DNA of 64,000 nt from Streptomyces abyssomicinicus (GTDB lineage Bacteria; Actinomycetota; Actinomycetes; Streptomycetales; Streptomycetaceae): NCBI RefSeq assembly GCF_008974245.1, contig NZ_BBZI01000007.1, positions 763,629 to 827,628 of the forward strand. The letters are read 5' to 3'. The translations under genes were made by a program, and so were the position numbers. This document shows positions 25,785-33,420 of the stretch, piece after piece. Every line of letters begins with the position of its first letter. Position 1 is the stretch's first letter. A model generated the notes under the pieces. That model saw only the letters and a program-made list of their open reading frames with translations, was not told the origin of the DNA and ran no database searches.

Positions 25785-25820
25785 TTGACACCTTGTCACC
25801 CGCGCGACGAGACTGCGGCG
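25785..25820 (+). promoter_or_regulatory. Promoter of the DUF1349 gene
   Basis: Perfect -35 TTGACA (25785-25790), 18-nt spacer, GAGACT (25809-25814), then 6 nt to the GTG start. No Shine-Dalgarno sequence, so the mRNA is probably leaderless. Confidence 0.65.
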
Positions 25821-26432
25821 GTGAATTCGCTGACCGTGCCCGGCGTGCCCTTCCCGCTCCACGCGCAGGGCGAGCCGCCCTGCGCGCACGAGATCGCCGA
25901 CGGCGCCCTGCGCCTGACCGGGCAGGCGGGGACCGACCTGTTCCTCGACCCGGCGGGCACCGGTACGCCGCCGGACGGGGGACGGCTGACGGGAGTGCCG
26001 CCCGAGGGGGACTTCAGTCTCGCGGCGCGAGTGCGGGTGGAGTTCGCCTCGGCGTTCGACGCCGGCGTCCTGCTGGTGCACGCCGCCGAGGACCGCTGGG
26101 CCAAGCTCTGCTTCGAGTACGCGCCGCAGAAGGTCCCGACCGCCGTCACCGTGGTGACCCGCGGCACCTCCGACGACGCCAACGCCTTCGAGGTGACCGG
26201 CGACACGCTGTGGCTGCGCGTCGCCCGGTCGGGCCGGGCCTGGGCGTTCCACGCCTCCACCGACGGGGAGTGGTGGCGACTGCTGCGCTACTTCACCCTG
26301 GACGAGGGCGAGCCCGGACGCACCACGGTCGGCTTCCTCGCCCAGTCGCCGACGGGTCAGGGCTGCACCGCCGTGTTCGACCGCACGACCTTCACCCCCG
26401 CCGCCCCCGCCGACCTCCGCGACGGGTCCTGA
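25821..26432 (+). CDS. DUF1349 domain-containing protein
   Basis: A 203-residue protein with the concanavalin-like DUF1349 fold: DLFLDPAGTG, DFSLAARVRVEFASAFDAGVLLVH, WAKLCFEYAP, and near the C-terminus WWRLLRYFTL ... VGFLAQSPTGQG. Related domains bind carbohydrate or are regulators of glycoside metabolism, but the family has no settled function. It has no signal peptide. The near-perfect CebR operator upstream and the GH3 beta-glucosidase 1 kb downstream suggest a link to beta-glucoside use. Confidence 0.8.
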   Translation: MNSLTVPGVPFPLHAQGEPPCAHEIADGALRLTGQAGTDLFLDPAGTGTPPDGGRLTGVPPEGDFSLAARVRVEFASAFDAGVLLVHAAEDRWAKLCFEYAPQKVPTAVTVVTRGTSDDANAFEVTGDTLWLRVARSGRAWAFHASTDGEWWRLLRYFTLDEGEPGRTTVGFLAQSPTGQGCTAVFDRTTFTPAAPADLRDGS

Positions 26433-26837
26433 CGCGGGGGCTGCCCGGGCGCAGCCCGCACGGCACCGCAGCCTTCACCGGCCCGGCCCCTTCACTGGCC
26501 CGGTCCCTTCACCGGCCCGGCCCCTTCTCCGGCCCGGTCCCTTCTCCGGCTTGGCCCGGACCCGGCCCGGAACCCTGCCCGACCGGGCGCGCCCGACCCG
26601 GGCCGGCTCGGCGTGTCCGCTCCGGCCAGGCATGGCTCGCGCCCTGCCTGGCGCGAGCCGCCGGCGGCTCTGCGGGCACACCCGCCTTCGTCCTCGGCGG
26701 ACCGGACGCCGCCGCAGGGTGACGCCGCGATGCCCGATGCCTTCGCCGCGCACCCGACGCGCGCGTCCGTCCCTGAGGGGGGACCCTCGCGGTGCACCCC
26801 GCGTCCTCCGCGAGTTCCGAAGGTTTTGTGACGGCTG
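26433..26837. other. Spacer after the DUF1349 gene with 17-bp tandem repeats
   Basis: No gene supported. The first half holds a five-copy 17-bp repeat (26471-26555). Several short frames are open only because of base composition. Confidence 0.5.
26471..26555. repeat. Five tandem copies of a 17-bp unit
   Basis: Consensus CCCTTCACCGGCCCGGC. Copies start at 26471, 26488, 26505, 26522 and 26539 and differ at one to three positions each. Located just after the DUF1349 stop. Confidence 0.85.
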
Positions 26838-26869
26838 TTGACAGCGGAGAACCCTGCTGGCTTTATGAA
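26838..26869 (+). promoter_or_regulatory. Promoter of the GH3 beta-glucosidase transcript
   Basis: Perfect -35 TTGACA at 26838-26843. The -10 is within 26861-26869 (CTTTAT or TATGAA, giving spacers of 17 or 20). The CebR-type operator begins 10 nt further on, overlapping the expected start of transcription. Confidence 0.6.
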
Positions 26870-26878
26870 CCGTAGGGA

Positions 26879-26892
26879 TGGGAGCGCTCCCA
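26879..26892. promoter_or_regulatory. CebR operator (perfect TGGGAGCGCTCCCA)
   Basis: A 14-bp perfect palindrome identical to the established CebR box, placed just downstream of the GH3 promoter. A repressor bound here would block initiation until cellobiose or a related oligosaccharide is present. CebR itself is not in the window. Confidence 0.85.
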
Positions 26893-27033
26893 TCCCCGCT
26901 CGTGTAAGTCCTCTCGATTCTGTGACGCACCAGAACGGCACACAGTGGGACAGAAGCGATCGCGCCGCCTGCGGGCTCTCAAGGCGGAGCCGTGGTCGCA
27001 GGCCGCCTCTCTCCCGCGGTGCCGCGGCAGCAG

Positions 27034-27072
27034 CGGCCGGCTCACCGGCTCGCCGACCCGGTGAGCCGGCCG
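27034..27072 (+). terminator. 15-bp perfect hairpin inside the GH3 leader (attenuator or terminator candidate)
   Basis: Arms 27034-27048 (CGGCCGGCTCACCGG) and 27058-27072 are perfectly complementary around a 9-nt loop. It sits ~160 nt downstream of the CebR operator and ~365 nt upstream of the gene, an odd place for a terminator. Confidence 0.5.
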
Positions 27073-27123
27073 TCGCACCACCAGCTCCGCCCGCACTCCG
27101 CACCGGCGTCACCGCAGGAACGC

Positions 27124-27187
27124 ACTGCCGCCAGGAAGCACTGCCGCCAGGACGCACCACCGCAAGGACGCACCGCCGCAGCCGCAC
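27124..27187. repeat. 16-bp tandem repeats in the GH3 leader
   Basis: Units ACTGCCGCCAGGAAGC, ACTGCCGCCAGGACGC, ACCACCGCAAGGACGC and a shorter ACCGCCGCAGCCGC follow head to tail from 27124. Confidence 0.7.
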
Positions 27188-27437
27188 CGCCCGCACCACG
27201 GTCCCGCCGTCCTTCCCCACGGCGGGGCCGCCCCCACGGGGCAGGCCGGCGCCCCGCGCCGGTGTCCGGCCGCCGCCCGGACACCGTCGCGTGCCTCGTC
27301 GCGTGCCCCACCGGCGTACCGAAAGGACGTTCCACTACGGCATTCGTGGCCATTTCCGTCCGGACCGCCCAGAGGCGGGAACCCTTCCGGTCCCGGCCGC
27401 TTCCGCTTCCGCTCCCGCGCATCCGAAAGGCCTGTCG

Positions 27438-29693
27438 ATGAGACCAACGACCTACCACCGCGGCCGTTCCGGCTACCTCCGCCGCAAGCGGATGACGGCC
27501 GCCCTGTCCGTCGTCGCGGCCTTCCTCACCCTGGCCGTGCTGACGGTGGCCCAGCCGTCGGCCGACGCCACCGCCCAGGCCGCGGCGCTGCCGTACCAGG
27601 ATGCCTCCCTGGCCGTCGACGAACGGGTGGACGACCTGCTGGCGCGGATGACGCTGGACGACAAGATCGGTCAGATGACGCAGGCGGACAAGGACGCGAT
27701 CGTCCCCCAGTCCGACGTGAAGACCTACCGCCTCGGTTCGGTCCTGTCCGGCGGCGACGGGACGGTGAGCCCCAACACCGCGCAGACCTGGGCCGACACC
27801 TACGACGCCCTCCAGCGGCAGGCCGTCGCCACACCGCTCGCCATTCCGATGATCTACGGCATCGACGCGGTGCACGGCGCCAACGCGGTCCGCGGCGCGA
27901 CGATCTTCCCGCACAACATCGGCCTGGGCGCCACCCGCGACCCGGCGCTCGTCGAACGGATCGGACGGGCGGTCGCCGAGGAGGTGACCGGCACGGGCGT
28001 CGACTGGACCTTCGCCCCGTGCCTGTGCGTGGCCCGGAACGACCGCTGGGGCCGGACCTACGAGTCGTTCGGCGAGACGCCCGAGCTGGTCTCCTCCATG
28101 GCCACCGCCGTCGACGGCTTCCAGGGGGCCGACGGGCCCGGCTCGGTGCCGGCCTCCGTCCTGGCCACCGCCAAGCACTACATCGGCGACGGCGGCACCA
28201 CGAACGGCACCGACCAGGGCAACACCCAGCTGACCGAGGCCGAACTGCGCTCCGTCCATCTGCCCCCGTTCAAGGCGGCGGTGGACCGGGGCGTCGGCTC
28301 GGTGATGCTGTCCTACAGCAGCTGGAACGGCGTCAAGGTGCACGGGCACAAGTTCCTCGTCACCGACCTGCTCAAGGGCGAACTGGGCTTCGACGGCTTC
28401 GTGGTCTCCGACTGGGCGGCCGTCGACCAGCTCGACGGGCAGACCGGCTTCACCGCCGACGAGGTGAGCAGGGCGGTCAACGCGGGCGTCGACATGGTCA
28501 TGGTGCCGACCGACTACAAGAAGTTCATCAGCCTGCTGCGGGCCGAGGTGAACGCCGGACGGGTGCCGATGTCACGCGTCGACGACGCCAACCGCCGCAT
28601 CCTCACCCAGAAGTTCCGGCTCGGGCTGTTCGAGAAGCCTTTGACCGACCGCGCGTACACCTCGACGGTCGGCTCCGCGGAGCACCGGGCGCTGGCCCGC
28701 CAGGCCGTGCGCGAGTCGCAGGTGCTGCTCAAGAACGAGGGCGGCGTGCTGCCGCTGGCCAAGTCCGCCAAGCTGTTCGTGGCCGGCAAGTCGGCCGACG
28801 ACATCGGCAACATGAGCGGTGGCTGGACGATGAGCTGGCAGGGCAGGAGCGGCGACATCACCCCCGGCACCACGGTCCTGGAGGGCATCCGGGAGGCCGC
28901 CACCGACTCCTCGCGCGTCACCTACGAGCGGTACGGGAACGGCATCGACGGCAGCTACACCGCCGCCGTCGCCGTGGTCGGCGAGACCCCGTACGCCGAG
29001 GGCCGCGGTGACCGGCCGGGCGCGATGGGCCTCGACCAGGAGGACCTGCAGACCCTGGCGAAGCTGAAGGCCAGCGGCGTGCCGGTGGTGGTCGTGCTGG
29101 TCTCCGGCCGCCCGCTGGACATCGCCGCGCAGCTGCCCGACTGGAAGGCCCTGGTCGCCGCCTGGCTGCCGGGCACCGAGGGCGGCGGTGTGTCGGACGT
29201 GCTGTTCGGCGACCACCGGCCGACCGGCAAGCTGCCGATGACCTGGATGCGCAGCGCCTCGCAGCAGCCGATCAACCAGGGTGACGGCAAGGACGCCCTG
29301 TTCCCCTACGGGCACGGGCTGACGTACGGCGCGGTGACCGAGCCCGAGCCCGAGCCCGAGCCCACGCCCACCCCGACGCCGGGCACCGGGATCTGCACCG
29401 TGACCGCCAAGGTGACCAGCTCCTGGTCCGGCGGCTACCAGGCCGACGTCACGGTGCGCAACACCGGGACCGCCCCGCTGACCGGCTGGGCGGCGAGCTG
29501 GGACCTCGGCGCCCGGACGATCACCAACGTGTGGAACGGCACGCTGACGACCAGCGGCGGCCGGGCCACCGTGCGCAACACCGCCTGGAACGGCACGGTC
29601 GCGGCCGGGGGCACGGTCACCTTCGGCTACACGGCGAACGGGTCCGCGGCCGGTCTGCCGGCCCCGGACTGCACCGCGACGACGGGCGGCTGA
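27438..29693 (+). CDS. Secreted GH3 beta-glucosidase with C-terminal CBM2
   Basis: A 751-residue enzyme. A long signal peptide (residues ~1-50, Arg-rich start then a hydrophobic core) precedes a GH3 N-terminal barrel, with the nucleophile Asp325 in VVSDWAAVD and substrate contacts in the GIDAVHG and KHYIGDGGTTNGTDQGN segments. The GH3 C-terminal alpha/beta sandwich follows (~415-630). A (EP)n/(TP)n linker near 635-650 leads to a ~100-residue family 2 carbohydrate-binding module starting at CTVTAKV, with the conserved WSGGYQADVTV and NTGTAPLTGW strands and paired terminal cysteines. GH3 enzymes release glucose or xylose from oligosaccharides; the CBM2 binds cellulose or xylan. The ATG has AAAGG 8 nt upstream. 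CebR control is indicated by the upstream operator. Confidence 0.9.
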   Translation: MRPTTYHRGRSGYLRRKRMTAALSVVAAFLTLAVLTVAQPSADATAQAAALPYQDASLAVDERVDDLLARMTLDDKIGQMTQADKDAIVPQSDVKTYRLGSVLSGGDGTVSPNTAQTWADTYDALQRQAVATPLAIPMIYGIDAVHGANAVRGATIFPHNIGLGATRDPALVERIGRAVAEEVTGTGVDWTFAPCLCVARNDRWGRTYESFGETPELVSSMATAVDGFQGADGPGSVPASVLATAKHYIGDGGTTNGTDQGNTQLTEAELRSVHLPPFKAAVDRGVGSVMLSYSSWNGVKVHGHKFLVTDLLKGELGFDGFVVSDWAAVDQLDGQTGFTADEVSRAVNAGVDMVMVPTDYKKFISLLRAEVNAGRVPMSRVDDANRRILTQKFRLGLFEKPLTDRAYTSTVGSAEHRALARQAVRESQVLLKNEGGVLPLAKSAKLFVAGKSADDIGNMSGGWTMSWQGRSGDITPGTTVLEGIREAATDSSRVTYERYGNGIDGSYTAAVAVVGETPYAEGRGDRPGAMGLDQEDLQTLAKLKASGVPVVVVLVSGRPLDIAAQLPDWKALVAAWLPGTEGGGVSDVLFGDHRPTGKLPMTWMRSASQQPINQGDGKDALFPYGHGLTYGAVTEPEPEPEPTPTPTPGTGICTVTAKVTSSWSGGYQADVTVRNTGTAPLTGWAASWDLGARTITNVWNGTLTTSGGRATVRNTAWNGTVAAGGTVTFGYTANGSAAGLPAPDCTATTGG

Positions 29694-29885
29694 ACCGAGC
29701 GACGGCCGGCCGCACGTGACGGGCAGGGCGGGCCGCACGGGACGACGACGGCCGGCCGCGCCTGACACCGGACGGTTGGACAAGAGGCCCCCACCCCGGC
29801 GTCACCGCCCCCTCGCCCGCGCGGCAGGGGGCGGTGACGGCCGCGGCCCTCCGAGGTGGGCGGGGCGGATGTCCGAGGCGCCGCG

Positions 29886-29926
29886 TAGGGTCCTGCCGTC
29901 ACGCGCACCCTTCCCGGAGGTCGGTC
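29886..29926 (+). promoter_or_regulatory. Promoter and ribosome-binding site of the DUF1963-like gene
   Basis: TAGGGT near 29886 resembles the -10 elements used elsewhere in the window but is followed by a 35-nt leader ending in CGGAGGT 5 nt before the ATG, so this transcript is leadered. Confidence 0.4.
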
Positions 29927-30826
29927 ATGACCCGGCACACCCCACCCCGTCCCGTCGACGTGGCGGCGCTCTTCCCGGAGCTCGTCCCGTTCCGTCGTGA
30001 GGCGCTCCGGCTCCATCCGCGGGCGGGGAACCCGACGCACCGGGAGAGCTCGTTCGGGGGGCCGCTGCTGTGGCCGGCGGAGGAGGCGTGGCCGGAGTGC
30101 GCGGACGCCGACGCCCATGTCGACCTGGGGAACGGAGCACCCGACGGGACCGCGACGCCGCTCGTCCCCGTCCTGCAGATCCACCGGGCGGACGCGCCCG
30201 GCGTTCCGTTCCCGGACGGGACCGACCTGTTGCAGGTGCTGTGGTGCCCGTTCGACCACGACCCGCAGTACTGCCCCAGCCCGGTGGTGCGCCGACGGGC
30301 GGCCGAGGCCGTGGGCGAGGTGCGGGCCGCTCCGCCCGCGCCGGCCGGCGCGATGGAGGAGTACCTCCCGTCGCCCTGCGTGCTCCACCCCGAGCGGGTC
30401 ACCGAGTACCCGGACGCCGATCTGCCGGGTGACCTGCGGCGGGCCCTGCGCGAGCGTCTCGACCTGCTCGAGCGGGAGACGGGTCTGGAGTACGGGTCCG
30501 ACCTCGCCTCGGCGCCCGGCGTCAAGCTGGGCGGATACCCCGGCTGGACCCAGGCCCCCCAGTGGCCCGGCTGTGACACGTGCGGGCGTCCCATGGACCA
30601 CCTGCTGACCGTCGCCAGCTGGGAGTACGACGGCGTGTGGAGCAGCTGGATCCCCCTGGAGGACCGGTCCGCGGCCGAGGGCGGGCGGGAGGACTTCCGC
30701 GACGAGCGGTCGCTGTCCGTGCGCGAACCGGCGGGACTGATGCTCGGCGACGCGGGCGGGATCTACCTCTTCGAGTGCCGGGCCTGTCCCGAACGCCCGG
30801 CCGCCCACCGCTTCGACTGCTCCTGA
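29927..30826 (+). CDS. DUF1963/YwqG-like protein with two cysteine pairs
   Basis: A 299-residue cytosolic-looking protein. SSFGGPLLWPAEE and LVPVLQIHRADAPG (residues ~45-90) and DLLQVLWCPFDHDP resemble the DUF1963 (YwqG) fold. The C-terminal half has KLGGYPGWTQ, then CDTCGRPMDHLLTVASWEYD and the final ECRACPERPAAHRFDC, giving four or five cysteines suited to a zinc site. Function is unknown; related proteins occur among polymorphic-toxin immunity and housekeeping genes. A decayed paralogue lies at 23568-23961. The ATG is preferred because GGAGGT precedes it. Confidence 0.7.
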   Translation: MTRHTPPRPVDVAALFPELVPFRREALRLHPRAGNPTHRESSFGGPLLWPAEEAWPECADADAHVDLGNGAPDGTATPLVPVLQIHRADAPGVPFPDGTDLLQVLWCPFDHDPQYCPSPVVRRRAAEAVGEVRAAPPAPAGAMEEYLPSPCVLHPERVTEYPDADLPGDLRRALRERLDLLERETGLEYGSDLASAPGVKLGGYPGWTQAPQWPGCDTCGRPMDHLLTVASWEYDGVWSSWIPLEDRSAAEGGREDFRDERSLSVREPAGLMLGDAGGIYLFECRACPERPAAHRFDCS

Positions 30827-30866
30827 CACCCGGTGGACCTGGTCGCCGGCCGCGGCCCAGGGAGTC

Positions 30867-30882
30867 TGAGTACCCGTACTCA
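30867..30882. promoter_or_regulatory. Palindrome TGAGTAC-N2-GTACTCA upstream of the HAD gene
   Basis: Seven-base arms around CC, 58 nt before the HAD start codon. Possible operator or a dispersed palindrome of the type common in Streptomyces intergenic DNA. No regulator adjacent. Confidence 0.35.
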
Positions 30883-30939
30883 TGACCCGGTCCGCCGCTT
30901 CCGCGACGCTGGACGCGTACGACGACACGAGGGGGACCC

Positions 30940-31512
30940 ATGAGCCGGCCGCTGCTCTTTCTCGACGTCGACGGGCCGCTCAACCCGTACGCCGCCGCCC
31001 GACCGGCGCCCCTGCCCGGGTACCGGGCGCGGCCCGTCCCCACCACACTCGCGGCCCGTCCCTGGCGGCTCTGGCTCAACCCGGCGCACGGCCCCGCCCT
31101 GCTCCGCCAGGGCTTCGACATCTGCTGGGCCACCGCCTGGATGTCCGAGGCGAACCGGCACATCGGCCCCGTCCTCGGCCTCCCGGAGCTGCCGTTCGTG
31201 GACTTCGGCGACGACCTGTTCGGGGAGCGCGCCGACGGCGTCCACTGGAAGACCGCGGCGATCGTCGAGCACGCCGCGGGCCGCCCGTTCCTCTGGGTCG
31301 ACGACGAGACGACCATCCTGGACGACCTGTACGTCGCCGCCTGGTCTCCCGCCCCCGCGGCGCTCCACCACGTCGACCCCCGCGTCGGGCTACGGCTGGA
31401 GGACTTCCTCGCGCTCGGCGACCTGGCGGCCGGGCTCGACGGTCGCCACGGCCGGATCGGTGCCCACGATCGCGATCGCACGGAACTCGCCGGACTACGG
31501 GCAGGCGGTTGA
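30940..31512 (+). CDS. HAD-like hydrolase domain protein (HAD_SAK type)
   Basis: A 190-residue protein opening with LLFLDVDGPLNPY, the HAD motif I DxDG/PLNP form. WATAWMSEANRHIGPVLGLPELP (motif II region) and FLWVDDETT (motif IV acidic pair) follow. This matches the HAD branch seen in Swiss-army-knife RNA repair proteins and many stand-alone actinobacterial proteins, here without fused partners. A strong GAGGGGGA ribosome-binding site precedes the ATG. A phosphatase is the default prediction; the substrate is unknown. Confidence 0.75.
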   Translation: MSRPLLFLDVDGPLNPYAAARPAPLPGYRARPVPTTLAARPWRLWLNPAHGPALLRQGFDICWATAWMSEANRHIGPVLGLPELPFVDFGDDLFGERADGVHWKTAAIVEHAAGRPFLWVDDETTILDDLYVAAWSPAPAALHHVDPRVGLRLEDFLALGDLAAGLDGRHGRIGAHDRDRTELAGLRAGG

Positions 31513-31673
31513 TCGCTTCTTATCATCGGACGGTCGCACAAAAGCGGCTGTTCGATCATCTTGCGTCATTGCTGATCAACCTCTCTCCGTGCCGATGTGA
31601 TCCGCGTACGTTGCGGTCGCAGGCGGGCTCGTCATCGGAGCCCGTTCCAGTCGACGAACAACGGAGGGCTCCA

Positions 31674-32048
31674 ATGGCGGGCGTGGAAGTGGCACTCAAG
31701 GAACTGATGACCGAGATCGAGGGCTCGCTGGGCGCGGCCGTCGTCGACTACACCAGTGGCATGGCCCTCGGCAGCCTGGGCGGCGGCAAGGACCTGGACC
31801 TGACCGTCGCCGCGGCCGGCAACACGGACGTCATCCGTGCCAAGGTCCGCACCATGGAGCACCTGGGCCTCAAGAGCCAGATCGAGGACATCCTGATCAC
31901 GCTCGGCACCCAGTACCACCTCATCCGGCTGGTGACGGGCCGCAACGGCAACGGACTGTTCCTCTACCTCGTGCTCGACAAGGACCGCTCGAACCTCGCC
32001 ATGGCCCGTCATGTGCTCAAGCGGGTGGAAGCGCAACTGGAAGTCTGA
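31674..32048 (+). CDS. Orphan Roadblock/LC7-like protein
   Basis: A 124-residue protein: ALKELMTEIEGSLGAAVVDYTSGMALGSL, then alternating strands to a C-terminal helix (RSNLAMARHVLKRVEAQL). This is the Roadblock/LC7 fold, the MglB-type family that regulates small GTPases. It stands alone, 8.5 kb from the conservon, which has its own Roadblock protein (cvnB). The ATG is preceded by GGAGGG. A role as a partner of a Ras-like GTPase elsewhere is inferred. Confidence 0.7.
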   Translation: MAGVEVALKELMTEIEGSLGAAVVDYTSGMALGSLGGGKDLDLTVAAAGNTDVIRAKVRTMEHLGLKSQIEDILITLGTQYHLIRLVTGRNGNGLFLYLVLDKDRSNLAMARHVLKRVEAQLEV

Positions 32049-32169
32049 ACTGCTCCGCGACCCGGCAGACGCATGCCCGTGAATTGAAGAACTCTTCAAG
32101 TCATCACATGGAGATCACTCCAATCCGTGAACGTCGGTCGGCCGGGTCGGGAAGATGAGCGGACAAAAG

Positions 32170-32203
32170 CCCATGGCGCGGCCTGGGAGTGCCGCGCCAT
32201 GGG
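32170..32203 (+). promoter_or_regulatory. 13-bp inverted repeat upstream of the arsR-type gene
   Basis: Arms CCCATGGCGCGGC (32170-32182) and GCCGCGCCATGGG (32191-32203) around an 8-nt spacer, 31 nt before the ATG. Could be the ArsR autoregulatory operator or a leader hairpin. Confidence 0.55.
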
Positions 32204-32234
32204 GCCAGCCACCCCGACCGGCAGGAAGAGCGCC

Positions 32235-32597
32235 ATGCAACTGCCCCTCTATCAAGCCAAGGCAGAGTTCTTTCGCATGCTGGGGCACCCGGCCCGCATC
32301 AGGATCCTGGAACTTCTCCAGCACGGACCGGTCCCGGTCCGGGATCTGCTCGCGGACATCGAGATCGAGCCCTCCAGCCTGTCGCAGCAACTCGCCGTCC
32401 TCCGCCGTGCCGGCATCGTCGTGTCCATCCGGGAGGGTTCCACCGTCAGCTACGCGCTGGCGGGCGGCGACGTGGCGGAACTCCTGCGCGCGGCCCGCCG
32501 CATCCTGACCGAGCTGCTGGCGGGACGGAACGAGCTCCTGGCCGAACTGCGCGAGACGGACGCCCCCACGCCGCCGGTCGCGGCGACCGCCGAGTAG
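32235..32597 (+). CDS. ArsR/SmtB-family regulator
   Basis: A 120-residue winged-helix protein: KAEFFRMLGHPARIRILELLQHGPVPVRDLL, then recognition helix EPSSLSQQLAVLRRAGIV and wing SIREGSTVSYALA. No CxC or clear His-rich metal site is visible, so it may respond to something other than metal. The start is the ATG at 32235 with GGAAGAG 8 nt upstream. The upstream extension of the frame spans the inverted repeat. No transporter or efflux gene is adjacent, so its target is unclear. Confidence 0.8.
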   Translation: MQLPLYQAKAEFFRMLGHPARIRILELLQHGPVPVRDLLADIEIEPSSLSQQLAVLRRAGIVVSIREGSTVSYALAGGDVAELLRAARRILTELLAGRNELLAELRETDAPTPPVAATAE

Positions 32598-32675
32598 CCG
32601 ACCGGAACGACGTATGCCGTTTCCGGCGGCCGCTCGCGGGCAGGCGAACTGACGACAGCCTACGAAGGGAGTGCC

Positions 32676-32849
32676 ATGAGTGCCGCAGAGAAGGCCAAGG
32701 CCAAGGCCGAGAAGATCCTGGGCAAGGCAGTCCGCAAGGGAGCCCACGCCGCCGGTGACGACACCACGGCGGCCAAGGGCGGCGCCCTCGAGGCCCGCGG
32801 GCACGGCCGGGAGAAGAAGGAGAAGGGCAAGGACGCCTTCAAGCACTGA
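32676..32849 (+). CDS. CsbD-like small stress protein
   Basis: A 57-residue Lys/Ala/Glu-rich helical protein (MSAAEKAKAKAEKILGKAV ... KDAFKH) of the CsbD/UPF0337 type. CsbD is a general-stress, sigma-B-controlled protein in Bacillus of unknown function. A GAAGGGAG ribosome-binding site lies 5 nt before the ATG. Too short for most ORF lists, but the codon bias and ribosome-binding site support it. Confidence 0.7.
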   Translation: MSAAEKAKAKAEKILGKAVRKGAHAAGDDTTAAKGGALEARGHGREKKEKGKDAFKH

Positions 32850-32892
32850 CCCCGGCCCGGCATCGGTGCCGGATCCCACATCGGTGAACGAG

Positions 32893-32929
32893 CGGCCCGC
32901 CGCGCGCACGACGCGCGCACGGCGGGCCG
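32893..32929. terminator. Hairpin between convergent csbD-like and ssgA-like genes
   Basis: Ten-bp perfect arms CGGCCCGCCG (32893-32902) and CGGCGGGCCG (32920-32929) with further GCGC pairing inside. Confidence 0.65.
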
Positions 32930-32943
32930 TTCCCGTGGGCCGG

Positions 32944-33420
32944 TCAGCCCGGAGGCCCGGGCCGCGTGAGGCGGTCGACGGCGCTCCAGTCGAGCCGTGA
33001 CTCCTCGCTGCCGTCGGGGACCAGGCTCCAGGTCCTGTCGAGCCAGTGCTGCACGGGCTCGCGCGGCAGGTCCAGGAGCGCGTACCCGGTGGCGCTCTGC
33101 AGCAGGATCCGGGCATGGGTGCTGCCGGAGCAGCCGCAGCGGCAGCCCCCGGACGGCCAGACGCGGACGTCGCCGTCGCCGCTGGGCTGGTACAGACCCT
33201 CCTGGAGCAGCTCGCGGGCGAATACCCAGCGGGTCCGGCGGTCCCCGTCGGCGGTGAAGCTCAGGCTCACGCCCAACGGCTCGGCCAGGTCGTAGCGGAG
33301 GTGGACCTGCAAGGGTGCCGCGGCCTCCTGGTTGAGCACGAGGTGGCAGGTCAGCAACAGGTCGACCGGGTCGTCTCGCCGGGACCGGCCGTCGGGACCG
33401 GTGCGTTGCACGGGGGACAT
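32944..33420 (-). CDS. SsgA-like protein (SALP)
   Basis: A 158-residue member of the SsgA/SsgB family, found only in morphologically complex actinomycetes, which guide septum placement and peptidoglycan remodelling during sporulation. Family features are visible: LHLRYDLAEPLGVSLSF-like strands, RWVFARELLQEGLYQPSGDGDVRVWPS, and a C-terminal DLPREPVQHWLDRTWSLVP. An unusual GGCRCGCSGS insertion gives three closely spaced cysteines between the last two strands. The ATG at 33420 has GGAG 8 nt upstream. Which SALP subgroup it belongs to cannot be told. Confidence 0.82.
   Translation of the reverse strand: MSPVQRTGPDGRSRRDDPVDLLLTCHLVLNQEAAAPLQVHLRYDLAEPLGVSLSFTADGDRRTRWVFARELLQEGLYQPSGDGDVRVWPSGGCRCGCSGSTHARILLQSATGYALLDLPREPVQHWLDRTWSLVPDGSEESRLDWSAVDRLTRPGPPG

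Larger units (their letters stand above)
26893..27437 (+). other. 545-bp leader between the CebR operator and the GH3 start codon
   Basis: If transcription starts at the CebR-controlled promoter, the message has an unusually long leader. It contains a perfect 15-bp hairpin (27034-27072) and 16-bp tandem repeats (~27124-27190). No separate gene with a convincing ribosome-binding site and codon bias was seen. A second promoter near the gene is possible. Confidence 0.5.
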
